From positions 744,001 to 808,000 of the forward strand of contig NZ_QZWF01000003.1 of NCBI RefSeq assembly GCF_004187715.1: a DNA stretch of 64,000 bases. Direction: 5' to 3'. Source of the stretch: Streptomyces sp. F001 (GTDB lineage: Bacteria > Actinomycetota > Actinomycetes > Streptomycetales > Streptomycetaceae). The notes under the pieces were generated by a model. That model searched no databases and was not told the origin of the DNA. It saw only the letters and a program-made list of their open reading frames with translations. Below, piece by piece: positions 16,331 to 23,614 of this stretch. Within the stretch, counting starts at the first letter, position 1. The number at the start of each line of letters is the position of its first letter. The translations under genes were made by a program, and so were the position numbers.

Positions 16331-16360
16331 TTGACCCTTGCTACGGACGCAAGTTACAAC
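16331..16360 (+). promoter_or_regulatory. Candidate promoter with operator in the spacer
   Basis: TTGACC (16331-16336) and TACAAC (16355-16360) are 18 bases apart. The spacer holds the inverted repeat CTTGC/GCAAG (16337-16341 and 16349-16353), a plausible repressor site. It points toward the XRE, excisionase and integrase genes. Confidence 0.4.
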
Positions 16361-16480
16361 ACAACACCCCACTTCAGAGCGCACTCAGAGTGTCGATCGA
16401 TGTGCCGGTTTTCGATACCTCCCGCCCCTCATGAAGCCCCTCCGCGCGGAACTGCGGAGCGCAACATAGACGACGATCGC

Positions 16481-16490
16481 TGGTTAACCA
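16481..16490. promoter_or_regulatory. Palindrome TGGTTAACCA, candidate XRE operator
   Basis: A perfect ten-base AT-rich palindrome lies 31-40 bases upstream of the XRE gene start in otherwise GC-rich DNA. Small phage-type repressors commonly bind such sites to control their own gene. Confidence 0.35.
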
Positions 16491-16520
16491 AACCGGCGAA
16501 TGGACGCTACAAATGGAGTC

Positions 16521-16778
16521 ATGGCAGCACGCTCATTGGAAATAGGGCCCGCAGGGATACGGGCCGCCCGCACCATCGAAATCCTCCGTACCGAACGCGG
16601 CTTGTCGCAACGCCAGCTCGCCGGCCGCGTGACCGCCCTCGGCCACCCGATGTCCAACACCATGCTGTCCCGCATCGAACGCGCCCAGCGCCGATGCGAC
16701 ATCGACGACCTCATCGCGATCGCCGAGGCACTGCACGTCTCCGCCCCCGTGCTCCTGCGCGGTTCGCCTGCTGCCTGA
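16521..16778 (+). CDS. Small XRE-family DNA-binding protein
   Basis: The 85-residue protein is one helix-turn-helix domain: IRAARTIEILRTERGLSQRQ, LAGRVTALG, then NTMLSRIERAQRRCDIDD. ATG 16521 was chosen because TGGAG sits just before it; an in-frame ATG at 16500 adds seven residues. It lies upstream of the excisionase and integrase in the same direction and is likely the element's maintenance repressor, controlling excision or replication (inference from position). Confidence 0.75.
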   Translation: MAARSLEIGPAGIRAARTIEILRTERGLSQRQLAGRVTALGHPMSNTMLSRIERAQRRCDIDDLIAIAEALHVSAPVLLRGSPAA

Positions 16779-16902
16779 AGCACCGCTCGCCACACCGAGG
16801 CTCGGCTTTCCCTGTCACCCCAGAGTGAGGACCCACCGCCCTTGCACCGTCCCGCAATACCCCCCTGCCTCTGCCCGTGCTCGCATCCAGCGCTCGGCCC
16901 CG

Positions 16903-16914
16903 AAGGAGGTGATC
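16903..16914 (+). promoter_or_regulatory. Full-length Shine-Dalgarno before excisionase
   Basis: AAGGAGGTGATC is a twelve-base perfect complement of the 16S rRNA 3' end, placed so that GGAGG is nine bases from ATG 16919. It is the strongest ribosome site noticed in the window. Confidence 0.75.
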
Positions 16915-16918
16915 ACCA

Positions 16919-17131
16919 ATGGCTGACCGCCTCCTGACCGTGGCCGAGGCAGGCGAGATGCTGGGGACCGGCGAGCGCTTCGTCCGCCGCTTGGTCGCCG
17001 AGCGCCGTATCCGCCACGTCAAGCTCGGCCGCCCGGTCCGCATCCCCGAGAGCGCGGTCGCCGAGTACATCGACGCGCGTACCGTCGAGCCGGTCCGCCG
17101 CATCCGTGCCCGCTACGGGAAGGCGGCCTGA
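16919..17131 (+). CDS. xis: Excisionase-type winged HTH protein
   Basis: The 70-residue protein has the MerR-like winged helix of excisionases: LLTVAEAGEMLGTGERFVRR, then RRIRHVKLGRPVRIPESAVA. It is directly followed by the integrase (TGATG overlap at 17129-17133). Such proteins bend DNA at the attachment site and turn integration into excision. The very strong ribosome site suggests high translation once transcribed. Confidence 0.85.
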   Translation: MADRLLTVAEAGEMLGTGERFVRRLVAERRIRHVKLGRPVRIPESAVAEYIDARTVEPVRRIRARYGKAA

Positions 17132-18282
17132 TGGCAGGACGCAAACCCCAGCGGCGGCGCGAGTTCGGCACGACACGCAAGCTCCCATCCGGCCGATGGC
17201 AGGCCCGCTATATCGGACCGGACGGGCAGCGGTACACCGCACCGGAGACGTTCGAGACCAAGTCCGACGCCCAGGACTGGCTCAACCTCACCCGGGCCGA
17301 CATCGAGCGCAACCACTGGCGCGACCCGGACGCCGGCGCGGTCAACTTCGAGAAGTACGCACTCCGTTGGATGGAGGAGCGCGGCCTGGCCCCGACCACG
17401 GTCGATCGCTACGACGGCCTGCTGCGCCTGCACATCCTGCCCGCCTTCGGCGGCAAGGACCTGGATGAGATCACCCCGCCCACCGTCCGCACTTGGCGGG
17501 CCGAGCGCCTCAAGGCGACCGGCGCCACCACGGTCGCCAAGTCGTACCGGCTGCTGAAGGCCATCCTGCAGACCGCGGTCGACGACGACCTGCTGCCCAA
17601 CAACCCGTGTCGCATCAAGGGCGCGGGCAAGGAGGAGGCCGACGAACGTCCCACCGCCACCGTTGAGCAGGTCTTCGAACTTGCCGAGGCCATGGGCCCG
17701 CGCTGGCGTCTGATGGTCCTGCTCGGCGCCTTCGCCTCCCTCCGCCCCGAGGAGCTGGCCGAACTCCGGCGCCGCAGCGTGGACCTGGACGAGTGTTCCC
17801 TGCGCATCATTCAGGCTTCGCCGGAGCTGACCAACGGCAGGCGGGTCACTGGCGACCCCAAGTCCCGCGCCGGCAGACGCACCGTCTATCTCCCCGACTT
17901 CCTGCAGCCCGAGCTGCGTCGGCATCTGCAGTGGTTCGCCGAGAAAGAGCCGGACGGCCTTCTCTTCGTGGGAGAGAAGGGAGCGCCCTTCCGCCGCTCC
18001 ACCTTCGGCCGCAAGTGGCGCAAGGCGCGCACCAAGGTCGGGATGCCGGACAACTTCCGTTTCTACGACCTGCGGCACACCGGCAACACCCTCGCCGCCG
18101 ACACCGGCGCCAAGCTGAAGGATCTCATGGTCCGCGCCGGCCAGTCCTCGGAGCGGGCCCAGCTGATCTACCAGCACTCGACGGCGAAGCACCAGCGCAA
18201 GCTCGCCCAGAGCATCGACGCCGAGGTGCGGCAGCAACTGCGTGAAGCCGACGGTGGGCGTCAGCAGGCCCGTGAGGCGTAA
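17131..18282 (+). CDS. int: Tyrosine-type site-specific integrase
   Basis: The 383-residue recombinase has an N-terminal arm-binding region (GRWQARYIGPDGQRY), a SAM-like core-binding domain at about 68-155, and a catalytic domain. Catalytic residues seen are Arg205 (FASLRPEELAEL), Arg315-His316 (FYDLRHTGNT; the usual preceding His is Tyr) and the nucleophile Tyr347 (AQLIYQHST). It would insert and excise the element at a chromosomal site. No duplicated attachment sequence could be identified by eye next to it, and no tRNA gene flanks it. Confidence 0.9.
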   Translation: MAGRKPQRRREFGTTRKLPSGRWQARYIGPDGQRYTAPETFETKSDAQDWLNLTRADIERNHWRDPDAGAVNFEKYALRWMEERGLAPTTVDRYDGLLRLHILPAFGGKDLDEITPPTVRTWRAERLKATGATTVAKSYRLLKAILQTAVDDDLLPNNPCRIKGAGKEEADERPTATVEQVFELAEAMGPRWRLMVLLGAFASLRPEELAELRRRSVDLDECSLRIIQASPELTNGRRVTGDPKSRAGRRTVYLPDFLQPELRRHLQWFAEKEPDGLLFVGEKGAPFRRSTFGRKWRKARTKVGMPDNFRFYDLRHTGNTLAADTGAKLKDLMVRAGQSSERAQLIYQHSTAKHQRKLAQSIDAEVRQQLREADGGRQQAREA

Positions 18283-18300
18283 ACCGACGACAGTCCACGT

Positions 18301-18327
18301 GACCCCGGCCGACTTCCGGCCGGGGTC
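18301..18327. terminator. Hairpin terminator after integrase
   Basis: GACCCCGGCCG and CGGCCGGGGTC form a perfect 11-base stem with a five-base loop, 18 bases after the integrase stop. There is no U-run, as is usual in Streptomyces. Confidence 0.7.
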
Positions 18328-18667
18328 CCGTGCTTCACGTCGGCCGGTCTGGCCGGTGAATCCGGCGTGCACCTCGCCGGGGTTGATGTCCGGGACACGC
18401 GCTGCCTCGCTCTCCTTGATCAGCTCGTACGCGTCCAGGGGCGCCGGGGAGTCGGGGGCGTGGCGGCGGAGGGAAGGCCGCCGGACTTGCGTAGGCGGAT
18501 GACGTCGTCGGCGGCGGTGTCGACGATTGGGCAGGCGCGGGTACCCGACTCGTCTGCCGGCTGCTCCCTGCACCGAGGCGAAGGCGGTGGACCTGCTCGG
18601 TGATCCCGAGTGGCTGGGTGCGGTGGTTGCCGAGCTGTCGTCGTACACCTCGCGGTACGCGCCCAAG
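18328..18667. other. Scrap region with decayed coding fragments
   Basis: No intact gene is seen. The plus strand holds an open piece reading EAKAVDLLGDPEWLGAVVAE and ending at TGA 18680-18682. The minus strand holds AYELIKESEAARVPDINPGE in a frame with no start. These look like remnants left by repeated insertion at the end of the element; families are not recognised. Confidence 0.4.
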
Positions 18668-18880
18668 GCAACCGTCTGGTGACGGAGACCATTCGCCGTA
18701 TCGGCGTTTGAGACCTCGGCGCCCTTCGAGGGCATCTACGTGTTCGGTAACGTCGATCTGTCCACCACCGTGAGCGACGATGTTCGCGACGCACGGCAGA
18801 TGGTCCTCGTCCTGCTGATGTTCATCGGTCGGTTCGGCCCGCCCCTGCGCGACGGCGCCCGCCGCCACGAACTGCCCTAG
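18668..18880 (+). pseudogene. Relic of a TrkH C-terminus
   Basis: The frame reads APFEGIYVFGNVDLSTTVSD, then QMVLVLLMFIGRFGP, and stops at TAG 18878-18880. It lines up with the end of the intact TrkH in this window (LFEVVSAFGTVGLSTGITGD, then LTIIALMFAGRVGPITL). The filter-loop residues are altered and there is no start. The relic directly precedes trkA, so an original trkH-trkA pair was probably destroyed here, perhaps by the adjacent element. Confidence 0.6.
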
Positions 18881-18893
18881 GAGCGACCCGCAA

Positions 18894-19616
18894 TTGGTCA
18901 ACTACCTGCACTCCCTGCACCGGCGCCGCCGCAAGCGTCTGGCCGACCAGCACCCCCTGCGCCCCCGTGACCAGCGGGTCGCGGTCATCGGCCTCGGCCG
19001 CTTCGGCATCTCGCTGGCCAATGAGCTGATGCACCGCGGCTGGGACGTCCTCGGTATCGACACCGACGCCCGGCTCGTGCAGAAGTACAGCGACGCCCTC
19101 ACTCATGCGGCGGTCGGTGACTGCACCGACGCCGAGGTGCTGCGCCAGCTCGGAGTCCATGAGTTCACCAGCGTCGTCGTCGCCATCGGCGACTCCCTGG
19201 AGGCGAGCATCCTGGTCAGCTCCAACCTGCTGGCGGCCGAGGTGCCGAACATCTGGGCCAAGGCCGTCAGCCGCCAGCACGGCCAGATCCTTGAGCGCCT
19301 CGGCGTCCACCACGTCGTACTGCCCGAGCACGAGATGGGCGAACGCGTCGCTCACCTGGTCACCGGGCGGATGCTGGACTTCATCGAGTTCGACGACGAC
19401 TACGCCCTGGTCAAGACCGTCGCCCCGGACGTCATCACCGGACTGCCGCTCGGCCGGAGCCAGGTCCGCAGCAAGTACGGCATCACGGTCGTCGGCATCA
19501 AACGCCCGGGCGAGGACTTCACGTACGCCACCGCCGACACGGTCGTTGAGAAGAGCGACGTTCTCGTGGTCACCGGCAAGACCCACGCCGTGGAGGGCTT
19601 CGCCGAACTCAGCTGA
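18894..19616 (+). CDS. trkA: TrkA-type potassium uptake regulator (RCK domains)
   Basis: The start is TTG 18894 with AGGAG upstream. The 240-residue cytosolic protein has an RCK-N Rossmann domain (VAVIGLGRFGISLANELMHR, then GIDTDARL) and an RCK-C domain from about residue 155 (LPLGRSQVRSKYGITVVGIK). Such subunits bind NAD(H)/ATP or c-di-AMP and gate TrkH/Ktr potassium channels. Its usual partner upstream is only a relic; the intact trkH lies 1.5 kb downstream, after the short KdpD gene. Confidence 0.85.
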   Translation: MVNYLHSLHRRRRKRLADQHPLRPRDQRVAVIGLGRFGISLANELMHRGWDVLGIDTDARLVQKYSDALTHAAVGDCTDAEVLRQLGVHEFTSVVVAIGDSLEASILVSSNLLAAEVPNIWAKAVSRQHGQILERLGVHHVVLPEHEMGERVAHLVTGRMLDFIEFDDDYALVKTVAPDVITGLPLGRSQVRSKYGITVVGIKRPGEDFTYATADTVVEKSDVLVVTGKTHAVEGFAELS

Positions 19617-19787
19617 GCCGCGCTGCGTGCCTTCCCCGTCCGGTCAGGGCGAGCGAGGTTGCCGGGGCAGACGGCGATGTCGGGTGCCTGATGAGCGACC
19701 ATGGTGGGAGGGCGCTCGGCGGCCCGGTGAGCCACGGTGCCGAGGTGCCGCCCGGGTGCATGACGGGCTCGCCCGGAAGGAGGGCGC

Positions 19788-20897
19788 ATGCCACGGGGCA
19801 AGCTGCGGGTCTACCTCGGGGCGGCTCCCGGGGTGGGCAAGACCTACGACATGCTCGGTGAGGGGCGGCGGCGCGCCGGGCGGGGCACCGACGTGGTCAT
19901 CGGGTTCATGGAGGACTACGGCCGGCCGCTGACCCGGCAGATGGCCGAAGGGCTGGAGACCGTGCCTCGCAGGACCATGCCGTACCGGGGTGCGTCCTTC
20001 GCCGAGATGGATCTCGACGCCGTCCTGGCCCGCCGCCCCCAGGTCGCCCTGGTCGACGAGCTCGCCCACACCAACATCCCCGGGTGCCGCCACGAGAAGC
20101 GCTGGCAGGACGTCGAAGAGCTGCTGGACGCGGGCATCGATGTGATCTCCACCGTCAACATCCAGCACCTGGAGTCGCTGGTCGACGTCGTCGAGCAGAT
20201 CACCGGCGTGCGGCAGCGGGAGACCGTCCCCGACGACGTGGTCCGCCGGGCCGACCAGATCGAACTGGTCGACATGTCCGGTGAGGCGCTGCGCCGCCGG
20301 ATGGCGCACGGCAACATCTATCCCTCGGACAAGATCGACACGGCGCTGGCCCACTACTTCCGCCTGGGCAATCTCACCGCCCTGCGCGAGCTGGCCATGC
20401 TCTGGGCGGCCGACCGCGTCGAGGAAGCTCTACTGCGCTACCGCAACGATCACGGTATCCAGCAGCCGTGGAGCACCCGGGAGCGGGTGCTGGTCGCGCT
20501 GTCGGGCGGCCCCGAGGGCGAGACACTCATCCGGCGCGCCAAGCGGACCGCTTCGCGCGGGGCGGGCGGCGAGTTCCTCGCCGTCCACGTCGAGCGGGGC
20601 GACGGCCTCGCCACCGCATCCCCGAAGCTCCTTGCCCGCCAGCAGGCCCTCGTGGAGGAGCTCGGCGGCACCTTCCACACCATGACCGGCGACGACACCG
20701 CCGGGGCCGTTCTGGACCTGGCCCGGGAAGTCAACGCCACCCAGATCGTCATCGGCGCCACCCGGCGCAGCCGCCTGAAGGAGCTGTTCTCCCGGGGCGT
20801 GGGCGAGACCATCATCGAAGGATCCGGCGACGACATCGACGTCTACGTCGTCACTCACTCCGAGGCCGCCCACGGCCGGCTCCTGCACCGCCGCTGA
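19788..20897 (+). CDS. Short KdpD: sensor and USP domains without kinase
   Basis: The 369-residue protein matches only the cytosolic front of KdpD. It has the KdpD sensor domain with Walker A GAAPGVGKT (about residues 11-19) and LVDELAHTNIPGCRHEKRW. A universal-stress-protein domain follows (ALSGGPEGETLIRRAKR to ATRRSRLKELFSRGVG). The DUF4118 membrane part, GAF and histidine-kinase domains are absent. In other bacteria the KdpD USP domain binds c-di-AMP, so this may be a soluble potassium or c-di-AMP receptor. It is about 62% as long as the equivalent 600-residue front of the full KdpD here and lies between trkA and trkH. ATG 19788 has GGAAGGAGGGCGC upstream. Confidence 0.8.
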   Translation: MPRGKLRVYLGAAPGVGKTYDMLGEGRRRAGRGTDVVIGFMEDYGRPLTRQMAEGLETVPRRTMPYRGASFAEMDLDAVLARRPQVALVDELAHTNIPGCRHEKRWQDVEELLDAGIDVISTVNIQHLESLVDVVEQITGVRQRETVPDDVVRRADQIELVDMSGEALRRRMAHGNIYPSDKIDTALAHYFRLGNLTALRELAMLWAADRVEEALLRYRNDHGIQQPWSTRERVLVALSGGPEGETLIRRAKRTASRGAGGEFLAVHVERGDGLATASPKLLARQQALVEELGGTFHTMTGDDTAGAVLDLAREVNATQIVIGATRRSRLKELFSRGVGETIIEGSGDDIDVYVVTHSEAAHGRLLHRR

Positions 20898-21042
20898 GTG
20901 CTGCCGCAGCTCCGGGCCCCGGCCAGCGCCCGAGAGCCGCTCTGCCGGTCGCGGTCGCCGGTCACGATCTCTACGCCGCCTTGACGCCGTGCCGCGTTCC
21001 CCGGGGCCCGTCCGGACCGCGATGCTGTGCGAAGGCCGTAGT

Positions 21043-21057
21043 TGACACGCGGTGTCA
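21043..21057. promoter_or_regulatory. Palindrome upstream of trkH
   Basis: TGACACGCGGTGTCA is a perfect inverted repeat (TGACAC/GTGTCA) ending 19 bases before the trkH start. It overlaps a TTGACA hexamer and could be a repressor site or part of the promoter. Confidence 0.4.
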
Positions 21058-21076
21058 CGGAAATGGGAGGCGACTG

Positions 21077-22453
21077 TTGGCGGTGCGTACGACGACGTGG
21101 ACCCGATGGGCCCGACTGGCCGTCCACCCCACCCGCGGCGTCGCCCTGGCCTTCGCGTTCGTCGTCGTTCTGGGTACGGCGCTGCTGATGCTGCCCGCCG
21201 CCACGGAGCCCGGCAGGAACACCGGCGTGCTGACCGCCCTGTTCACCTCGACGGGAGCCGTCAGCGGCGGCCTGTCCATCGTGGGCACCGGCAGCCACTG
21301 GAGCCCGTTCGGTGAGGGCGTCGTCCTGGCCCTGATCCAGATCGGCGGGTTCGGCATCATGACGCTCGCCTCGCTGCTGGCTCTGCTCGTCTCCGGGCGG
21401 CTGCGGATGCGGACGCAGCTCACCACGCAGGCGGAGCGGGGAAGCCTGGGCGTCGGTGACATTCGCCGGGTGGTCCTGGGTGTCGCCGGTACCACTGCCG
21501 CCATCGAGCTCGCCACCGCGGCGGCGCTCGCGCTCCGCTTCCGATTCGGCTACGGCCTGGGGGCCGGCGACGCCGCCTACCACGGGATCTTCTACGGGAT
21601 CTCTGCCTTCAACAACGCCGGATTCGGGCTGCGGGACGACAACCTCGTCGGATATGCCACAGACCCCTGGATCGTCGTGCCGATCGCTGCCGCGTGCGTG
21701 CTCGGCGCGCTCGGCTTCCCCGTGCTGCTGGAACTGCTGCGCAGCCGCCGGGCGGCCGTTCGGGGCAGGGCCCGGCACCTCTGGTCCCTGCACACCCGGC
21801 TCACTCTGGTCACCTCCGCGGTCCTGCTCGCCGTCGGCACCCTGCTGACCTGCGCGCTGGAGTGGAGCAACCCGGGGACTCTCGGCTCGCTGGAGTGGGG
21901 CGACAAACTGCTCAACGGGTTCTTCACCGCTGCCAGTGCGCGCACCGCGGGCTTCAACACCGTCGACACCGGTGCCATGGAGCCGGCCACGCTGCTGGGC
22001 ATCTGTGTGCTCATGTTCATCGGCGGCGGCAGCGCGGGCACGACCGGTGGCATCAAGGTCACCACGTTCGCGGTCCTGGGAGCGGCGATCTGGGCGGAGA
22101 TCCGTGGCCGCGCCGACGTGGACGTCATGGGCCGCCGGATCTCCTCAGCCACCCTGCGCCAGGCACTGGCCGTGGCGCTGCTGGGGGTGGGGCTCGTCAT
22201 GTCCGGCACGCTGGTGCTGCTCGTGGTCGCCGAGGTGAGGGCCGAGGCGGCTCTGTTCGAGGTCGTCTCCGCGTTCGGTACGGTCGGCCTGAGCACCGGC
22301 ATCACCGGCGATCTCCCCGCGGTGGGTCAGCTCACCATCATCGCCCTGATGTTCGCCGGACGCGTGGGTCCGATCACCCTGGCGAGCGCGCTTGCGCTGC
22401 GTCGGCGTGACCGCCGCTACACCCTGCCCGAGGAGCGGCCTGTCATCGGCTGA
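21077..22453 (+). CDS. trkH: TrkH-family potassium channel subunit
   Basis: The 458-residue membrane protein has the four pore loops of the TrkH/KtrB family: TSTGAVSGGL, AFNNAGFGL, ASARTAGFNT and FGTVGLSTGI. The first TM starts after HPTRGVALAF, and the tail YTLPEERPVIG is typical. The start TTG 21077 follows GGGAGG at 21065-21070; CTG 21074 and GTG 21083 are alternatives. It imports K+ (or Na+-coupled K+) across the cytoplasmic membrane, gated by an RCK partner, most likely the TrkA encoded at 18894. Its stop is four bases from the convergent GNAT gene. Confidence 0.9.
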   Translation: MAVRTTTWTRWARLAVHPTRGVALAFAFVVVLGTALLMLPAATEPGRNTGVLTALFTSTGAVSGGLSIVGTGSHWSPFGEGVVLALIQIGGFGIMTLASLLALLVSGRLRMRTQLTTQAERGSLGVGDIRRVVLGVAGTTAAIELATAAALALRFRFGYGLGAGDAAYHGIFYGISAFNNAGFGLRDDNLVGYATDPWIVVPIAAACVLGALGFPVLLELLRSRRAAVRGRARHLWSLHTRLTLVTSAVLLAVGTLLTCALEWSNPGTLGSLEWGDKLLNGFFTAASARTAGFNTVDTGAMEPATLLGICVLMFIGGGSAGTTGGIKVTTFAVLGAAIWAEIRGRADVDVMGRRISSATLRQALAVALLGVGLVMSGTLVLLVVAEVRAEAALFEVVSAFGTVGLSTGITGDLPAVGQLTIIALMFAGRVGPITLASALALRRRDRRYTLPEERPVIG

Positions 22454-22457
22454 CAAC

Positions 22458-23234
22458 TCATGCGCTGAGCCGGTCCTGCGAAACGGGGCTGCCGACGGCG
22501 TAGTGGACGTACTCGCGCACCAGCCGGAAGCCTGCGGTCCAGGCGAGCAGACGGCTGGGGCGGTTGTGGAGGGAGCAGTTCCAGCTGGGGACGCGGCCGC
22601 GGGCGGTGATGTCCTTGCACAGGGCGGTGACACAGGTGAGGCCGAGGCGGTCCCGGCGGCGGTCGGGGACCGTGTAGACGGCCACGTCCTCGTAGCGGGT
22701 GCCGAGGAAGAAGGTGCAGGCGAGGGCCAGGATGCGGCCGCTGCGGCCGACGGCCGCCCAGGCGTGTCCGGAGGAGGCCAGGCCGAGCGGGCCACCCCAA
22801 CTGGCGGAGATCCAGGAGACGTCCGGGCCGAGGGCCTCAAGCGCGTCGGTGTCGGCCGGTTCCAGACGGCGTACGGTCACCCCGAACGGGACGGTGGCGT
22901 GCTGGGGTTCGGCCTGCAGGGTCCACACCATGCGGTCCCACGGGGTGAGCCGCTCGAAGGCCGCGCCCAGGGACGGCAGGAAACGCGCGGGGGCATCGAT
23001 GCGGGTTCCTGCCAGCGGTGCGAGGACGTCGGGTGTGAGGTCTTCGGGGGCGCCGCGCAGGACGACGTATCCGGCACAGGACGCCGCGAGCACGCGCGGT
23101 TCTACCGTGCGGTCGGCCCACCAGCTGCCGATGCCGGTGGCCATGATGTGCTCGCCGATCGGGGCGGGGCCGGGGGCGCCGGCCGGGAGCCAGCGGGTGA
23201 GAGAGGGTACGTGGGGAGGAACGAGTTCGATCAT
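22458..23234 (-). CDS. GNAT-family acetyltransferase
   Basis: The 258-residue protein starts at ATG 23234 (MIELVPPHVPSLTRWL). An N-terminal domain of about 120 residues is followed by a GNAT domain with VAVYTVPDRRRDRLGLTCVT, the acetyl-CoA-binding motif A (V.T....GLG...), and a C-terminal NRPSRLLAWTAGFRLVREY. The double-domain layout resembles Streptomyces GNATs that act on small molecules. Substrate unknown. It is convergent with trkH and probably independent of the potassium genes. Confidence 0.7.
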   Translation of the reverse strand: MIELVPPHVPSLTRWLPAGAPGPAPIGEHIMATGIGSWWADRTVEPRVLAASCAGYVVLRGAPEDLTPDVLAPLAGTRIDAPARFLPSLGAAFERLTPWDRMVWTLQAEPQHATVPFGVTVRRLEPADTDALEALGPDVSWISASWGGPLGLASSGHAWAAVGRSGRILALACTFFLGTRYEDVAVYTVPDRRRDRLGLTCVTALCKDITARGRVPSWNCSLHNRPSRLLAWTAGFRLVREYVHYAVGSPVSQDRLSA

Positions 23235-23505
23235 CGACGCCTCGTGGTGGTGACATGGGTGGGCGGGCGTGCGAGCGCAGTGCGGCTCGTCATCGCCCGC
23301 CCGTGGGGATGGCGGCCGGTCTGAGTAGGTCGGGCGAAGTCCGCGCGGCTCGGCAGCGCCGCCAAGGGGCGCGGGGCTGTATCGATGTGCGGCTCCGCCG
23401 CGATGGGGGTCCCCCCGCTCGAGCGCACCCGAGAGTGGGGGAGCGACCAGCCACGCTGGCGCCGCAGGCGAATGACGACCCGCCTCGGCACTTCCCGCGG
23501 AGCGC
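23235..23505. other. Intergenic, no gene seen
   Basis: These 271 bases separate the GNAT gene from the bL37-like gene. A short CCCCCGCTCGAGCGC stretch and several GC-rich arms are present, but no convincing coding frame or promoter. Confidence 0.4.
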
Positions 23506-23583
23506 TTAGCGCTGGCCGGCCTTGCTGCCGTGGTTGGCCTTCTTCTTGCGGCGGGCCTTCTTCTTGCGGGCTCGCTTCGACAT
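23506..23583 (-). CDS. bL37-like 25-residue basic microprotein
   Basis: AAAGGAAG precedes ATG 23583. The peptide is MSKRARKKKARRKKKANHG followed by six residues to TAA. The run of Lys/Arg followed by ANHG matches the tiny actinobacterial ribosomal protein bL37, whose usual ending is ANHGKRPN. Here the tail differs (SKAGQR), so this may be a paralog. It would bind rRNA on the large subunit. It lies 31 bases downstream of the SDR gene and is probably co-transcribed with it. Confidence 0.55.
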   Translation of the reverse strand: MSKRARKKKARRKKKANHGSKAGQR

Positions 23584-23614
23584 GTACGTCGACTTCCTTT
23601 CAGCTGGCGGGAGT

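Larger units (their letters stand above)
16043..16499. other. Intergenic control region between rep-type gene and XRE gene
   Basis: This 457-base gap is the least GC-rich part of the element. Apart from the promoter-like and palindromic sites listed separately, no gene is seen. Divergent transcription of the rep-type gene (minus) and the regulator/xis/int genes (plus) must start here. Confidence 0.5.

Noticed and set aside
17113..18735. 540-codon minus-strand frame opposite the integrase
   Set aside because: It mirrors the integrase codons on the other strand and shows no domain, start or ribosome site. High-GC genes routinely leave antisense frames open.
20468..21060. Long open frame running into trkH from inside the short KdpD gene
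   Set aside because: The part before 21077 is the KdpD gene read in another frame; it is Arg/Pro/Gly-rich without domain features, and a ribosome site supports the trkH start at 21077.
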